Assembly: GCA_016709995.1 (NCBI GenBank)
Contig: JADJLQ010000002.1
Location: forward strand, 682,001 to 746,000
Reading direction: 5' to 3'
DNA: 64,000 nt
Source of the DNA: Saprospiraceae bacterium
GTDB taxonomy: Bacteria > Bacteroidota > Bacteroidia > Chitinophagales > Saprospiraceae
Positions within the stretch are counted from its first letter, which is position 1; each line of letters begins with the position of its first letter. Under the pieces are notes generated by a model. The model worked only from the letters and a program-made list of their open reading frames with translations. It was not told the origin of the DNA and ran no database searches. Below are positions 45,847 through 55,431 of the stretch, piece by piece. Position numbers and translations under genes: made by a program.

Positions 45847-48800
45847 TGTGCCAGCACGCAGGACTCACCTGAATTGATTTCAAATTTAATTCCGATGATT
45901 TTAAAAGCCGCTATAAATTGGTTGGGGTTAGGCAGATCAGATTTGATCAAAAGCGCCAGGCCGATATTGGGCAATCTAATAAACCACTTTCCACTTAAAT
46001 GGACAAAAGCATAGATATTCCCCCCTGCGCGCCACCCATTGGCACCAATCGGAGCAGCAATAGGGAGGTTGCTACATCGGGCAGATTCTCCGTAATCAAT
46101 ACAATAGACTTCAAAGCCGGCCCCTGCTCCGATATGGATGTATTTTTGTCCACGCTGATAATCGAAAATGATGGAGGCATTGGCTCCAAAAGCAAGGCCA
46201 CTGCCACTGATCAAAGCCGCCTGATGCTGACTGCGATCCATACTCAATGATTCTGCACGGATGCCCAATTCATCCATGATCTTTGGGTCAAGGGGCGGAG
46301 GAGCACCCAGGTCATTGCCAGTCATAAAATAAGCCCCTGCATACCCTTTTAATGCTCCCAGGTTGAGGGCAGCAGCCAATCTGGAGTCCCATGTCCCAAG
46401 ATATATATGCCATTTGCCAGGAGTAAATAAAAGATCAGCACCACCCGCATAGGAACCAGGAGGGTTGGAAGCTCCCCGAATAGTACCATGGGCTATATCT
46501 ACAAAAATGGCAAGATTGCCGTGAAACACATCATTGGCAAAATCAGCATTTAAAAATAAAGAGGCAGCTATGGCACCACTGATATTGGAAGCCTCTGTTT
46601 TGTCTTGCTCAACAGATTTTTTTAAGCCCAGGGAAGCCAATTGATCCAGCCTTTTTTCTAGCGATCCGGCTAAACCCGTTTTAAGTGTTGCTTTGGCCAA
46701 AAATTCTCCATACCCTCTGAAGTTTACTGCAAGCAGTCCACCAGCAGCACCAAATGCCATATCCAAAGTCGCGGTAGCAGAAAAAAGAGATGGATTGACT
46801 TCGGCCAAAGCTACGGCAGCGATGATGCCCAAGCCTACCTTTTCATCCGGTATATATTTGATTCCACTGGCATTTACTCCCAGACCTGCACTACCTGGCG
46901 TGGTCCTTCCAGCTACACTCATTTTTCTATAAGCACCACCTCCAAATCCTGTCAACTGTAAGCCTCCTCCCAGTTGAACCCCATTGCCCAGGTGGGCCAA
47001 TCCGTCCGCATACCAATACCTGTAGGTGCTGGTCCTTCCAAATAAAGCGTTGCTTTCAAATTCGAATTTTTTTGATGTGCTTATTTCAAGGGCCGCTTTT
47101 AAACTTCCCTGGAATCCTGTGCCATAATCCGGATCGTCTTCAAACACATATAGTCTGCCATCGAGGGAAAAACATTTTAATTTCATTTTTAACTCCAGCG
47201 CATCCAATTCGAATTTATTGAAACTCCATTGATGGATTGGCGAGGATGGATCCATGCTGCCGGTGATCGTGGTCACTGTATTCAACCCAAATGCTGTTTC
47301 ATTTTCGGGCACCAGGTTGACACTAAGCCCAAAAGTTAGTCTGGCTGCTGCATCCTGAGATTTAAATCCACAATTATTTATGTTGACAGGAAATTTTGCC
47401 AAAGCTGAGCCAGACCCCAAATCAAAATGCTGCACGGACATATAAGGAGCAATAGTACTTAGATGGAGACCTTCAAACCTCAACTTACCAACTAAAAACA
47501 GTGCATTTGAATCAGGACTGTCTATTTTATCGCCTTTAAGTGAAGCCTGGATACTCATATCTCCAAATAGTACGGCCTCCGGCAGAAATTCATCTTTGGT
47601 CACTGTAACTATCACCTTAGAATTTTTCTCAATGGAGACCCGACCGGCTTGAAAGATCGGAAACTGCATATCCTGCATGATTCCGGCATTGAATTTAAAA
47701 GTTCCGCCTTCGTCCATAAAAGCGCCATAGTCTATGCCTTGTTTTTTTCTGCTATTTGCTATCGGGATTTGCATATTGCCATTAAAACCAAATCCTTTGA
47801 TCCGGTTCTGGACGAACTGAGCGTGGACCGTATCTAATGAATAGCTCCATTTGTTCATCGCTCCCTCGTCTATGGTGAGCAGGTTTCCTCCAAAAAAATG
47901 ACCACTGACACCACTGTGGTCCAATAATAAATGGTTGGCGGTAAATGTCAGGCGATCAGCACCGTTTCGTTTTTTAAACTGGCGTGGAAGAATGACTTGA
48001 AGGCTATTGACATAAACACCCCGCCAGGTTACATCCATGCCTCCTCCTTCCGGATCTTCATATTCTTTTGGAAAAATGACTGCAGGATCATTGCGGATAT
48101 CGCTGAGATCTATCACTGCTGTATTAAGGCTAAAAGCTATATCCTGGTATCCTGACATCGCAAAATCCGGAAGCTCGATCGTGGTCAGGATATCATTCCA
48201 ATCAGAGCATATCAACGAAAATCTGCCTCTGACGCGACCGGTACTTTTTGGCTCCCCCTGACCATCGACAGGTACGACGAGGTCACGACTAAATAAAACT
48301 TCTGCATCAAGACTTAATTCTTTAAATCCATCACAATCAATGCGAACAAAACATCCATTAGCCTGATCCTCCCGGTACATTCCTTTTAATATCAAGAGGG
48401 ATTTGTTGGCACCCAGATTGATTGCATAATCTGCCAACAAACCCAACCTGGCATCACCAATAATGCCTCCGGTGCTGGAAAATTTTATATCAGGAGAACC
48501 AAAATAAAGTACTTTTTTTTGTTGGGGAATCTCGATACTCAAATACACACTGGCCTGAATAAATGAGGGATGGAGATAGACATCGGTGACCCCCATGGTG
48601 TAAGTGACATTATTAATTTCTTTTTGGAGTACGATGGGTAATGTCTGCCAGTCACCTCCAGATATTTTATCTACCAGTTTAGATTTGTCCAAAGCATAAG
48701 CCAGGACGCTCCTGGCCTTATTTAATTCATCAAAGTTGCCACCCAAATCGATAGAGTCTTCTGCCAACTGAGCTAACAGTGGATCCAGGGTGACCTGCGG

Positions 48801-48941
48801 GAGTGTATCATTATGTACAGCGGTAAAAGGATAGGTTTTTATGCTGAACCTGACATCATTATTCGAAAAAATGCCGGATGGTACGAAGATCAGCAAAAAC
48901 AAACACAGATAAAACGTTTCGCCTGTGTGTCGTACATGCAT
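45843..48941 (-). CDS. Large exported protein of unknown function (1032 aa)
   Basis: I do not recognise a family. The N-terminus is hydrophobic (FYLCLFLLIFVPSGIFS, residues 10-26) and consistent with a signal peptide. The first ~600 residues are alternating beta strands with repeated themes about ledger-like segments (GDMSIQASLKGDKIDS, LRFEGLHLSTI, FELDALELKMKLKCFSLDGR), resembling repetitive layered beta proteins. Residues ~640-880 are glycine/alanine-rich (GGLLAVNFRGYGEFLAKATL, GAYFMTGNDLG), suggesting barrel-like or membrane-associated strands. No sorting domain. It is the first gene of a two-gene operon with the FN3 protein and is divergent from an outer-membrane barrel gene 108 bases away. 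Confidence 0.75.
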   Translation of the reverse strand: MHVRHTGETFYLCLFLLIFVPSGIFSNNDVRFSIKTYPFTAVHNDTLPQVTLDPLLAQLAEDSIDLGGNFDELNKARSVLAYALDKSKLVDKISGGDWQTLPIVLQKEINNVTYTMGVTDVYLHPSFIQASVYLSIEIPQQKKVLYFGSPDIKFSSTGGIIGDARLGLLADYAINLGANKSLLILKGMYREDQANGCFVRIDCDGFKELSLDAEVLFSRDLVVPVDGQGEPKSTGRVRGRFSLICSDWNDILTTIELPDFAMSGYQDIAFSLNTAVIDLSDIRNDPAVIFPKEYEDPEGGGMDVTWRGVYVNSLQVILPRQFKKRNGADRLTFTANHLLLDHSGVSGHFFGGNLLTIDEGAMNKWSYSLDTVHAQFVQNRIKGFGFNGNMQIPIANSRKKQGIDYGAFMDEGGTFKFNAGIMQDMQFPIFQAGRVSIEKNSKVIVTVTKDEFLPEAVLFGDMSIQASLKGDKIDSPDSNALFLVGKLRFEGLHLSTIAPYMSVQHFDLGSGSALAKFPVNINNCGFKSQDAAARLTFGLSVNLVPENETAFGLNTVTTITGSMDPSSPIHQWSFNKFELDALELKMKLKCFSLDGRLYVFEDDPDYGTGFQGSLKAALEISTSKKFEFESNALFGRTSTYRYWYADGLAHLGNGVQLGGGLQLTGFGGGAYRKMSVAGRTTPGSAGLGVNASGIKYIPDEKVGLGIIAAVALAEVNPSLFSATATLDMAFGAAGGLLAVNFRGYGEFLAKATLKTGLAGSLEKRLDQLASLGLKKSVEQDKTEASNISGAIAASLFLNADFANDVFHGNLAIFVDIAHGTIRGASNPPGSYAGGADLLFTPGKWHIYLGTWDSRLAAALNLGALKGYAGAYFMTGNDLGAPPPLDPKIMDELGIRAESLSMDRSQHQAALISGSGLAFGANASIIFDYQRGQKYIHIGAGAGFEVYCIDYGESARCSNLPIAAPIGANGWRAGGNIYAFVHLSGKWFIRLPNIGLALLIKSDLPNPNQFIAAFKIIGIKFEINSGESCVLAQ

Positions 48942-49049
48942 AGTGGTTCTAAATTTTGGAAAAAAGATAAAAACAATTATTTAAAGAAAAGAAGATCTGG
49001 AATACTAAATATTAAATATTTTTAGGGAACAGAATATGAATACGATCAG

Positions 49050-50798
49050 TTGGTGATGAACAACTTAATAATCATATATTTTTCTCGTTTAAGTTCTCGT
49101 CGATTGTTGCGAATTACAATTTTAGTTTTTGTTTTTATCGCACCCCAATATGAGTCCCTGGGACAAGATATCCAGAAGGCCATTGGAGATGTCGGCACGA
49201 GATTAAAAAGGGATCCTGTCAAAGTATATGGTGCTGTGGACCTACTGGGTCAGCTCTATCAAAGCAAAAATCAAACGGCCTATTACCCTGATCTGACTTA
49301 TCGCGCATTTGCTCAGCTTCAATTCGATATTGCGGGTATTCAAGCACCCTTTTCATTTTTGTATTCTAATGGCAATTCCATCTATCATCTACCGGCTTAT
49401 ACATTTGCAGGCATCAGTCCTACCTATAAATGGGGCACGGTACATCTGGGTGACCGGAGTCTGGAGCTGTCTCCCTACACCTTGAGCGGGCACCAGTTTA
49501 GAGGCATCGGATTAGAGCTCAAACCCGGCAGGTTTCGATTCACAGGCATGTACGGAAGATTAAAAAGGGCGGTCGCTGATGATTACCTTACGCTGCAAGG
49601 CCTGGACCCTGCATTTAAGCGAATGGGTTGGGGTATCAAGAGTGGTTATGAGACCGAAAAAGCGAAGATAGCACTGACTATGTTTCATGCTCAGGATGAA
49701 ACATCTTCGATCCCCTTTGAGGCACATACCTCCACCCTCCAGCCTGCAGAAAATCTGGCCCTGGCCCTTCAGACTTACAAGCGATGGGGACCCTGGAGTG
49801 CTCACTTCGATTATACCTATAGTCTTTTCTCTCGTGACACCCGTGCAACCACTGCGGAAGAAAGTAATTATGCACACCATATCCTGGGTCTATTTACCCC
49901 TAGATTTTCATCAGCTTATCGGCATGCCTGGATGACCAAGGTTAATTATAATGCCAAAAAAGTGTTGGTCGGATTTCAGTTTGACCATGTAGATCCGGGA
50001 TTCCGTAGCCTGGGCACCTTATACTTTCAGGATGATTTTGAAAACTATACTATTCATGCCCGGGTGAATGCCCTCAAAAATAAACTAACCCTGGCAGTTC
50101 GCTCCGGCATCCAGCGCAACTACCTAGAGCGCAATGAGAGCAATCAAATCTTAAGAGGCATAGGCTCCGCCCAAATTAATTACTCCCCCTTACAAAACCT
50201 TCAGTGGCAACTACAATGGAGCAATATCTCCAATACGGTCAGATTTAGAAACAATCTAAATCCAACTCAGCCCCTGGATTCATTATATCTGGTATCTACA
50301 CAGAGCCAGGCTGGTACTACCCTGATGTATAATTGGGGCAATGGTCAGGAATCCGGACTGGTCGCCACCTTCCAATATCAAAAAGGTCAGACCATCGTAG
50401 ATGACGCCATCCAGCTAGACCTGACCCGGTTTTTATTTGCACAGGCTGCATACAGTTACCGTGCCGGTAAAACCTGGAATATGAATATCAGTCTGCAATT
50501 CACTCAAAACACGCTCTCAGCACTCCATCAATCCACCATCGGGCCCAGTCTTCAATACCAACGCAGTTTTTTGAAAAATCGATTGTTATCAGCCTGGACC
50601 CTGGTCGACCAGGAGATTTATACTGAAGCTGTTCATAGCCACCGGGTGATCAATATCCTTTGGCAAAATACCTATCAACTTCGCAAACAGCATCAGCTCT
50701 ACCTGCGACTTAATCGACGGAGCAGGTACCTATTGTCTGATGCCGCGAAGAGCAGTAGTGACCTGATCACGGAATTGGGGTATGCATTGAAATGGTGA
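49050..50798 (+). CDS. Predicted outer-membrane beta-barrel protein (582 aa)
   Basis: Not a named transporter family that I can fix. A signal-type N-terminus (LRITILVFVFIAPQYESLGQ, about residues 20-39) is followed by amphipathic strands with frequent aromatic ends: YTFAGISPTYKWGTVHLGDR, YTLSGHQFRGIGLELKPGRF, MYGRLKRAV, NAKKVLVGFQFDHVDPGF. The C-terminus LITELGYALKW fits a final barrel strand. Alternating Tyr/Phe/Gln residues support an outer-membrane porin-like barrel. It is divergent from the 1032-aa and FN3 genes, which may be its functional partners; this is inferred from position only. Confidence 0.78.
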   Translation: MVMNNLIIIYFSRLSSRRLLRITILVFVFIAPQYESLGQDIQKAIGDVGTRLKRDPVKVYGAVDLLGQLYQSKNQTAYYPDLTYRAFAQLQFDIAGIQAPFSFLYSNGNSIYHLPAYTFAGISPTYKWGTVHLGDRSLELSPYTLSGHQFRGIGLELKPGRFRFTGMYGRLKRAVADDYLTLQGLDPAFKRMGWGIKSGYETEKAKIALTMFHAQDETSSIPFEAHTSTLQPAENLALALQTYKRWGPWSAHFDYTYSLFSRDTRATTAEESNYAHHILGLFTPRFSSAYRHAWMTKVNYNAKKVLVGFQFDHVDPGFRSLGTLYFQDDFENYTIHARVNALKNKLTLAVRSGIQRNYLERNESNQILRGIGSAQINYSPLQNLQWQLQWSNISNTVRFRNNLNPTQPLDSLYLVSTQSQAGTTLMYNWGNGQESGLVATFQYQKGQTIVDDAIQLDLTRFLFAQAAYSYRAGKTWNMNISLQFTQNTLSALHQSTIGPSLQYQRSFLKNRLLSAWTLVDQEIYTEAVHSHRVINILWQNTYQLRKQHQLYLRLNRRSRYLLSDAAKSSSDLITELGYALKW

Positions 50799-50855
50799 TG
50801 GGTGGAAGAGGAAAGTTGCTTGGCGTATAAGTTTTTTAGATGTGGATGATGAGGG

Positions 50856-50927
50856 TCGGAGTGCAGCTCCTCCGAAGCTGAAAAGTGAAAAGTCGGAGTG
50901 AATGGTTAAATCGGAGTAAAACTCCTC
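50856..50927. repeat. Short palindromic repeat TCGGAGTGAAACTCCTC, cluster 2
   Basis: Variant copies at 50856-50872 (TCGGAGTGCAGCTCCTC) and 50911-50927 (TCGGAGTAAAACTCCTC), with a half copy at 50893-50900. Same family as the 43.6-43.8 kb cluster, again just after the 3' end of a gene. Confidence 0.75.
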
Positions 50928-51031
50928 TGAAACGGAGAAACAGGAAACGGGTCGAGTCGGTGTACCTTTTGAAAAGAATCAGTAAAATTCTTTATATATT
51001 ACATGCATTTCACCTTATAAATAAATGTATT

Positions 51032-51208
51032 ATGAATAAATTATCGCCACAAGCACCAAAAAACTCCACTGTAATCATTAGCGTTGTACTCGTCCTTTTG
51101 GGATTATTTGGAGCTACTATAAGTCCGGTTATCGCTGCGAATGGCGATTGGATATTATTAGCTGGATATGTATTTCTCTTATTGGGTGTCTATGTAAGAG
51201 GATTATAG
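51032..51208 (+). CDS. Small two-helix membrane protein (58 aa)
   Basis: MNKLSPQAPKNSTVIISVVL begins a short protein with two hydrophobic helices (residues ~13-32 and ~37-55) joined by a short loop, ending VYVRGL. The ATG at 51032 is preferred. A longer in-frame reading from 50885 adds a basic stretch that lies over the short palindromic repeat and is unlikely to be translated. Similar tiny proteins beginning with a PQAPK-like motif are widespread in Bacteroidota, but no function is known to me. Confidence 0.72.
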   Translation: MNKLSPQAPKNSTVIISVVLVLLGLFGATISPVIAANGDWILLAGYVFLLLGVYVRGL

Positions 51209-51477
51209 TTTTGTCGTAACAGTCCTTGCAAATACAGGATTTGGCCCTTCAGATCCTATTTTCAACATAGGAAGCTGACTGTATAAATAGGAAATAATGC
51301 ATCAAAGGCTGATATCGCTAAGCTGTATGACCTTGGGGTGCGACCCAATATCTGAGTTTGACATTGCCATTCAAGGGTGACGGAAACATTTAATTTTGTT
51401 GGATAATAGCTACTAATCCGAAAAATACATCAGATCAAAAACCGGGATCTTCCCTCTGTTTAACTTTTGATTTTCAC

Positions 51478-52044
51478 CTAATCGAGCATCAATGGAGGTC
51501 CAACCACTTTCATATCATTGTCTTCAAATATTTTGGCCATTTCTGCCTGGCCGGGGGTATGGTCCAGGCTGGACATCGTCACAAAAAAATCTTCCAGTTT
51601 GCCGGCAGGCTGCAGGATTACGGTCATTTTGCCACTGGCTGATCTTTGAGTCCATGCGTGAGGCACCTGGCGGGGCAGGAATATACTATCACCCACGGTC
51701 AGATTAAACTTTTCCTCTCCTACCTGAAAATAATAGGCCCCTTCCAGCACATAAAACACCTCATCCTGGTGGAGGTGTACATGGAGGGGCGTGCCTCTGC
51801 CCTGGGATAAGGAAGTCTGTTCAAATATGGCCAGGTCGCCGTTAGTATCCTTACCTGAGATTTTTACATCCAGGATATTGGTATTGACGCCTTTTAATTG
51901 AATATGGCCATGCAATCTGCCTTCGCCGGCATTGATTTTAAAAGCCTTGCCTGGTCGGGAAGGCTGTGTCTTTCCTTTGGCTAAAGAGAGAAATGGGGCA
52001 GACAAAAGGGCAGTCATGGCCGTGATGAATTTGTTTCTTTTCAT
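51478..52044 (-). CDS. Exported cupin-domain protein (188 aa)
   Basis: Single-domain cupin with a hydrophobic leader (MKRNKFITAMTALLSAPFLS). Motif 1, PLHVHLHQDEVFYVLEG (H, H, E ligands), and motif 2, GDSIFLPRQVPHAW (H ligand), are complete, so it should bind a metal. A C-terminal tail of ~55 residues (AGKLEDFFVTMSSLDHTPGQ) follows, similar to cupins annotated as quercetinase- or isomerase-like. The N-terminal leader with KR could be a Sec or weak Tat signal. It stands alone, with no obvious operon partner. The substrate cannot be inferred. Confidence 0.85.
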   Translation of the reverse strand: MKRNKFITAMTALLSAPFLSLAKGKTQPSRPGKAFKINAGEGRLHGHIQLKGVNTNILDVKISGKDTNGDLAIFEQTSLSQGRGTPLHVHLHQDEVFYVLEGAYYFQVGEEKFNLTVGDSIFLPRQVPHAWTQRSASGKMTVILQPAGKLEDFFVTMSSLDHTPGQAEMAKIFEDNDMKVVGPPLMLD

Positions 52045-52252
52045 TTTATGTTTTTTTCTGAATGAATCTCTGTAATGGAACTGGTCGTGTAAAATAGCGT
52101 CCTATTCCTGCAACCTGTGTGTTCAATTTTTGGTGCAGGACAAAATCGAACCTTTCTAAACCAAAATATAAAGTGCAATGATGTATTTTACTAACTACCT
52201 TTTATGAAACCTGATGCGAACAATATGTCGACGCTGAAGCTGCGTTTCAACC

Positions 52253-53212
52253 TTAAAGTACTAGCCTGACGCCTACCGCCCAATCAGAATAACTGTTTTT
52301 CACCAGGTCAGAATAAATATTGTTTTTAGCGCTGTAGATCATAGGGCGCTGGGCATTGATGAATACACTTAGATTGGTCACAGGCTGTACCTGAGCTCCG
52401 ATCGACATCATCAAAAACTGTGACTGTTGGCTCCAGCGACCTCCGGCGTAGTTTTGTTGAAAAGCGCTGAGATAAGACAATCCGGGAAACAGGAATACAG
52501 TCTGGTCAAACAATGATTTGACCAATAATACGCTCAAACCCGGGAAGTGGGTCGTGCGATCATTCTCCTTATTGGCCAGTTGCAACAGATATCTGCCTTG
52601 CAGGTATAAATACAAACTCTGGTTATCGTCCAGGCTTTTAAAATAAGTGCCTACCAGGTCTGTCTGTATCCTATCCATGCTGAGGGCTGTCCGGGTGAGC
52701 TCATCTTTGGCTATTGGAAACAAGATCGAACCTTGTAATGTAAAAGCAGTATTGTTTTCAAAAGGGGCTGTCCTGATACGAAGTCCGACGGCAGATACTC
52801 CGCTATAGATCTGGCTGGTAGCATCTGCTGCGCTAAAGACTTTAAACGGGGAGCTTCGCGAATTTTCATCCAGGCGTACCCGCCCATATTTTACCTGGGC
52901 GCCTAAGTCCCATCTTTTGTTATGAGCAAAGCCATACTGTACATTGAGATTGCCGTCAAATCTGCTCACCCTATATCGGTCCAGGATACGGGATCCAAAT
53001 TTGGAGGTGATCCAATAGGAAGAAAGGTCATGCGTCGTGCTCACTTCTATCCCATCTTTTTTTAAAATGACAGGAGATATATTGCCGAAAGAAAATTTTT
53101 GTTCTTCCTCTTCGGCCGGTTTGGTGGAAGAGGTAGTCTGAGCATATAAAGAACTGCAAAAACAACATACTGCAATCCCCAAACTGATGGTTTTTGGTAA
53201 TAATTTCATCAT
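52253..53212 (-). CDS. Predicted outer-membrane beta-barrel protein (319 aa)
   Basis: Signal peptide (residues 1-25, ending SLYAQ), a short acidic linker (KPAEEEEQKF), then amphipathic strands with regular aromatic girdle residues (YRVSRFDGNLNVQYGFAHNK, LYLYLQGRYLLQLA, VFLFPGLSYLSAF) and a C-terminal strand YSDWAVGVRLVL. This is the pattern of a small outer-membrane barrel of the kind annotated as a transporter of unknown substrate. It is the last of three same-strand genes with gaps of 9 and -1 bases, a tight operon with the lipoprotein and the coiled-coil protein. Confidence 0.8.
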   Translation of the reverse strand: MMKLLPKTISLGIAVCCFCSSLYAQTTSSTKPAEEEEQKFSFGNISPVILKKDGIEVSTTHDLSSYWITSKFGSRILDRYRVSRFDGNLNVQYGFAHNKRWDLGAQVKYGRVRLDENSRSSPFKVFSAADATSQIYSGVSAVGLRIRTAPFENNTAFTLQGSILFPIAKDELTRTALSMDRIQTDLVGTYFKSLDDNQSLYLYLQGRYLLQLANKENDRTTHFPGLSVLLVKSLFDQTVFLFPGLSYLSAFQQNYAGGRWSQQSQFLMMSIGAQVQPVTNLSVFINAQRPMIYSAKNNIYSDLVKNSYSDWAVGVRLVL

Positions 53213-53221
53213 CTATACTAT

Positions 53222-54088
53222 TTATTTGCAGTCAATTCCAAAATTTGGATCATTGAAAGCTTGTTGGTAAATGATGAGTTGTCTATGGGTAGTCTGAGAA
53301 GTCGCTACGATCATATGATTGCGTTGCCGTTTCCAACCGATGGCTGGTGTACAGGCTATGAGCTCCCAGGTTTTATACGGAGTGTCATTGATATTGATAA
53401 AGGATCCGATGAATTCCTCGGTTCCGAGGTTTCCACCAGGCGATTTAGATCGATCGATCCAGAAATGGACCAGGTTTTTGGCAGGATCCAATACTCCGAA
53501 GATGGGGTTTTTGTTATAGAGCAAGGCCGTATTAGATCCATTGCAGGTCGACTGCTCGAAGCTTTGGGTCGGGTCGATCGAAGTAGTGCATTTTCCGGCA
53601 GGATCTTTAAGAAACTTAAACCAGATACAATAGTCGGTCTTGATCGGGTGCAGCCAGGCATTTTCCAAAGAAGGAGGAAAAGGGGGCAGTGGGGCAATAG
53701 GGATAAATAGCTGAGGTACAGCCGGGGGAATAAAACTTTTATTGGTTTCAAAAAAAGCTTCCGTCACCGCATTAAAATTTAAACGCTCCTGGCAGTCTGG
53801 AGTAGATACGACCAAATCGGTGTTGCCACTCACCCCTTCCGGAATAGTGATGACCAATCCCAGCTGTGGATGGAATCTTTTTTCTATAACCGGCTTAGAC
53901 CCAAACCTGATCTCCAGGTCCTGATCGATCAGGGATTCTAATGGGGTAGCCCGTAAGAGTACTTCTGTACCACTGACTCCGGTAGCGGGCATGACCTCGA
54001 GACCAACCAGGGGTTCACAAGAGGGATTGCAGGAAAATTGTAAAAGAACGACCAGGAGCAAAGTGCAGCAGGAGAGAATGATTTTCAT
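53222..54088 (-). CDS. IPT/TIG-like lipoprotein (288 aa)
   Basis: Lipoprotein signal MKIILSCCTLLLVVLLQFSC with lipobox Cys at residue 20. Residues ~27-110 resemble an IPT/TIG immunoglobulin-like domain (VMPATGVSGTEVLL, IPEGVSGNTDLVV). A proline-rich stretch near residue 120-140 leads to a C-terminal domain with conserved-looking Cys pairs (TDYCIWFKFL, GKCTTS, ELIACTPAIGW). Its ATG shares one base with the stop of the upstream coiled-coil gene, and the barrel gene follows 9 bases after its own stop. Probably outer-membrane anchored, facing either side. Function unknown. Confidence 0.8.
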   Translation of the reverse strand: MKIILSCCTLLLVVLLQFSCNPSCEPLVGLEVMPATGVSGTEVLLRATPLESLIDQDLEIRFGSKPVIEKRFHPQLGLVITIPEGVSGNTDLVVSTPDCQERLNFNAVTEAFFETNKSFIPPAVPQLFIPIAPLPPFPPSLENAWLHPIKTDYCIWFKFLKDPAGKCTTSIDPTQSFEQSTCNGSNTALLYNKNPIFGVLDPAKNLVHFWIDRSKSPGGNLGTEEFIGSFININDTPYKTWELIACTPAIGWKRQRNHMIVATSQTTHRQLIIYQQAFNDPNFGIDCK

Positions 54089-55170
54089 TATTGTATGGAG
54101 TTTGTAAGCAATAGATATAAAGATGTTTTGTTGAGATCAAGCTGTGTGATCATAGGGTCGAGTTGGTCTTTGAGGGCTTCTCCCTTTTCGGAGATGATTT
54201 TTCGCCCGGCTTTGAGACTGAGGTTACCCTGGGATCGGCTTTTTAAAGGATCGATGATGACCTCATTCATTTTATCGAAAAGCAAGGGTTGGTGAATGTC
54301 TTCCAATATATAGGTGTATAATTTTTGTAGCTCGACTGCTACAGATGGGTCTGACCAGTATTGTTCTACAGCTTTTACCTGGATCTCTTTTTGTTCATTG
54401 ATCACATTCCTGGCTTGATTGTACTTATCGATCATCTGATAAAAACGATCACAAGCCATCGGGGTGTTGGAAAGACAGGCCAGGGCATTCTCGGGGATAT
54501 TTTTGTGTACATCCTTTAACCTGGAAATATAGTTGTTGAGATTTTTCGTGATATCATCAAAGTAGATTTTTTGATTCTTGTACTTTTCACCTAAGGCAAT
54601 AAAGAGTTTTTCTTCCAGCTCACTGTTAGTTTTTTCGAGTTGCAGGATGCGTTGTTGCAAATCTTTGTTGGTGGACTCTGAAGATTCCAGGCGGGTAGCA
54701 TAGTCTTCTATCACTGCCTGAAAATGCAGGATGGTATCGATCATCGTCTGTTGAAGCTGCTCAACTTGTCGGTCGCTCAGTTTTTGAGCCATTTGCATTT
54801 TTTTAATGCGATTGTTCAGACCCTGGATTTTCTCCAACAGTTTTACATTCTTTTCATTACAGATCCGGATCAAAATAGGTTGTGCCAAAGGCGGAAGATT
54901 GACTTTGCCATCATAGGGCGTCACCATAGAATTGGTCGTGCCTTTGATGGTTATCGTGACCTGGTCCAGTCCATCAGGTGCAAATAATTTAAAACTACCA
55001 TCCTGTGCAGTGACATCATAACTTTCGCCACTGACACTGACCACGACTCCGGGCACACCGGTAGTTTTATTCTCATGGAGTTCTACGACTTTGCCTTTGA
55101 GGGTGACACTGGTCTGAGCCGCCACTATTTGAACGAATAAAGCACACAAAAAGGGTAAATAGATTTTCAT
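54088..55170 (-). CDS. Periplasmic CarboxypepD-reg-like / coiled-coil protein (360 aa)
   Basis: Start set at 55170, giving signal peptide MKIYLPFLCALFVQIVAAQ. A longer frame from 55251 adds 27 unlikely residues. Residues ~22-95 form a carboxypeptidase-regulatory-like sandwich (LKGKVVELHENKTTGVPGVV, TAQDGSFKLFAPDG). Residues ~105-190 are a strong heptad coiled coil (LLEKIQGLNNRIKKMQMAQK, LQQRILQLEKTNSELEEKL), followed by an all-helical C-terminal region with two Cys (ACLSNTPMACDRFY). It is the first gene of the three-gene operon with the lipoprotein and the barrel. It faces a membrane cyclase gene that carries the same kind of sandwich domain, suggesting shared envelope function. Confidence 0.8.
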   Translation of the reverse strand: MKIYLPFLCALFVQIVAAQTSVTLKGKVVELHENKTTGVPGVVVSVSGESYDVTAQDGSFKLFAPDGLDQVTITIKGTTNSMVTPYDGKVNLPPLAQPILIRICNEKNVKLLEKIQGLNNRIKKMQMAQKLSDRQVEQLQQTMIDTILHFQAVIEDYATRLESSESTNKDLQQRILQLEKTNSELEEKLFIALGEKYKNQKIYFDDITKNLNNYISRLKDVHKNIPENALACLSNTPMACDRFYQMIDKYNQARNVINEQKEIQVKAVEQYWSDPSVAVELQKLYTYILEDIHQPLLFDKMNEVIIDPLKSRSQGNLSLKAGRKIISEKGEALKDQLDPMITQLDLNKTSLYLLLTNSIQ

Positions 55171-55431
55171 CAGCTCAAGTATATGTAGAATATCAACGAA
55201 AAGTGAAGTTTGTAATGGTACTTTAACAATATTATTTTTTATATAATTCAAATTTACAATCTGAAATTCAAAACTTCCTGAAAGTGATCATTCTTAAACT
55301 TTGATCATCGTTGACGATAAAGTCCTTTTTTTATAGACCTTTTTGCTAAGTGATTTGCCTCGCATCCAGTGCCAATCAACTTATATGCTTTGGAAAAATA
55401 ATATATTTATCTTGATTTACAGCCTGGCTTG

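Noticed and set aside
50885..51031. N-terminal extension of the small membrane protein from 50885
   Set aside because: It is basic, covers the short palindromic repeat, and lacks conservation-like features. The ATG at 51032 gives a cleaner protein.
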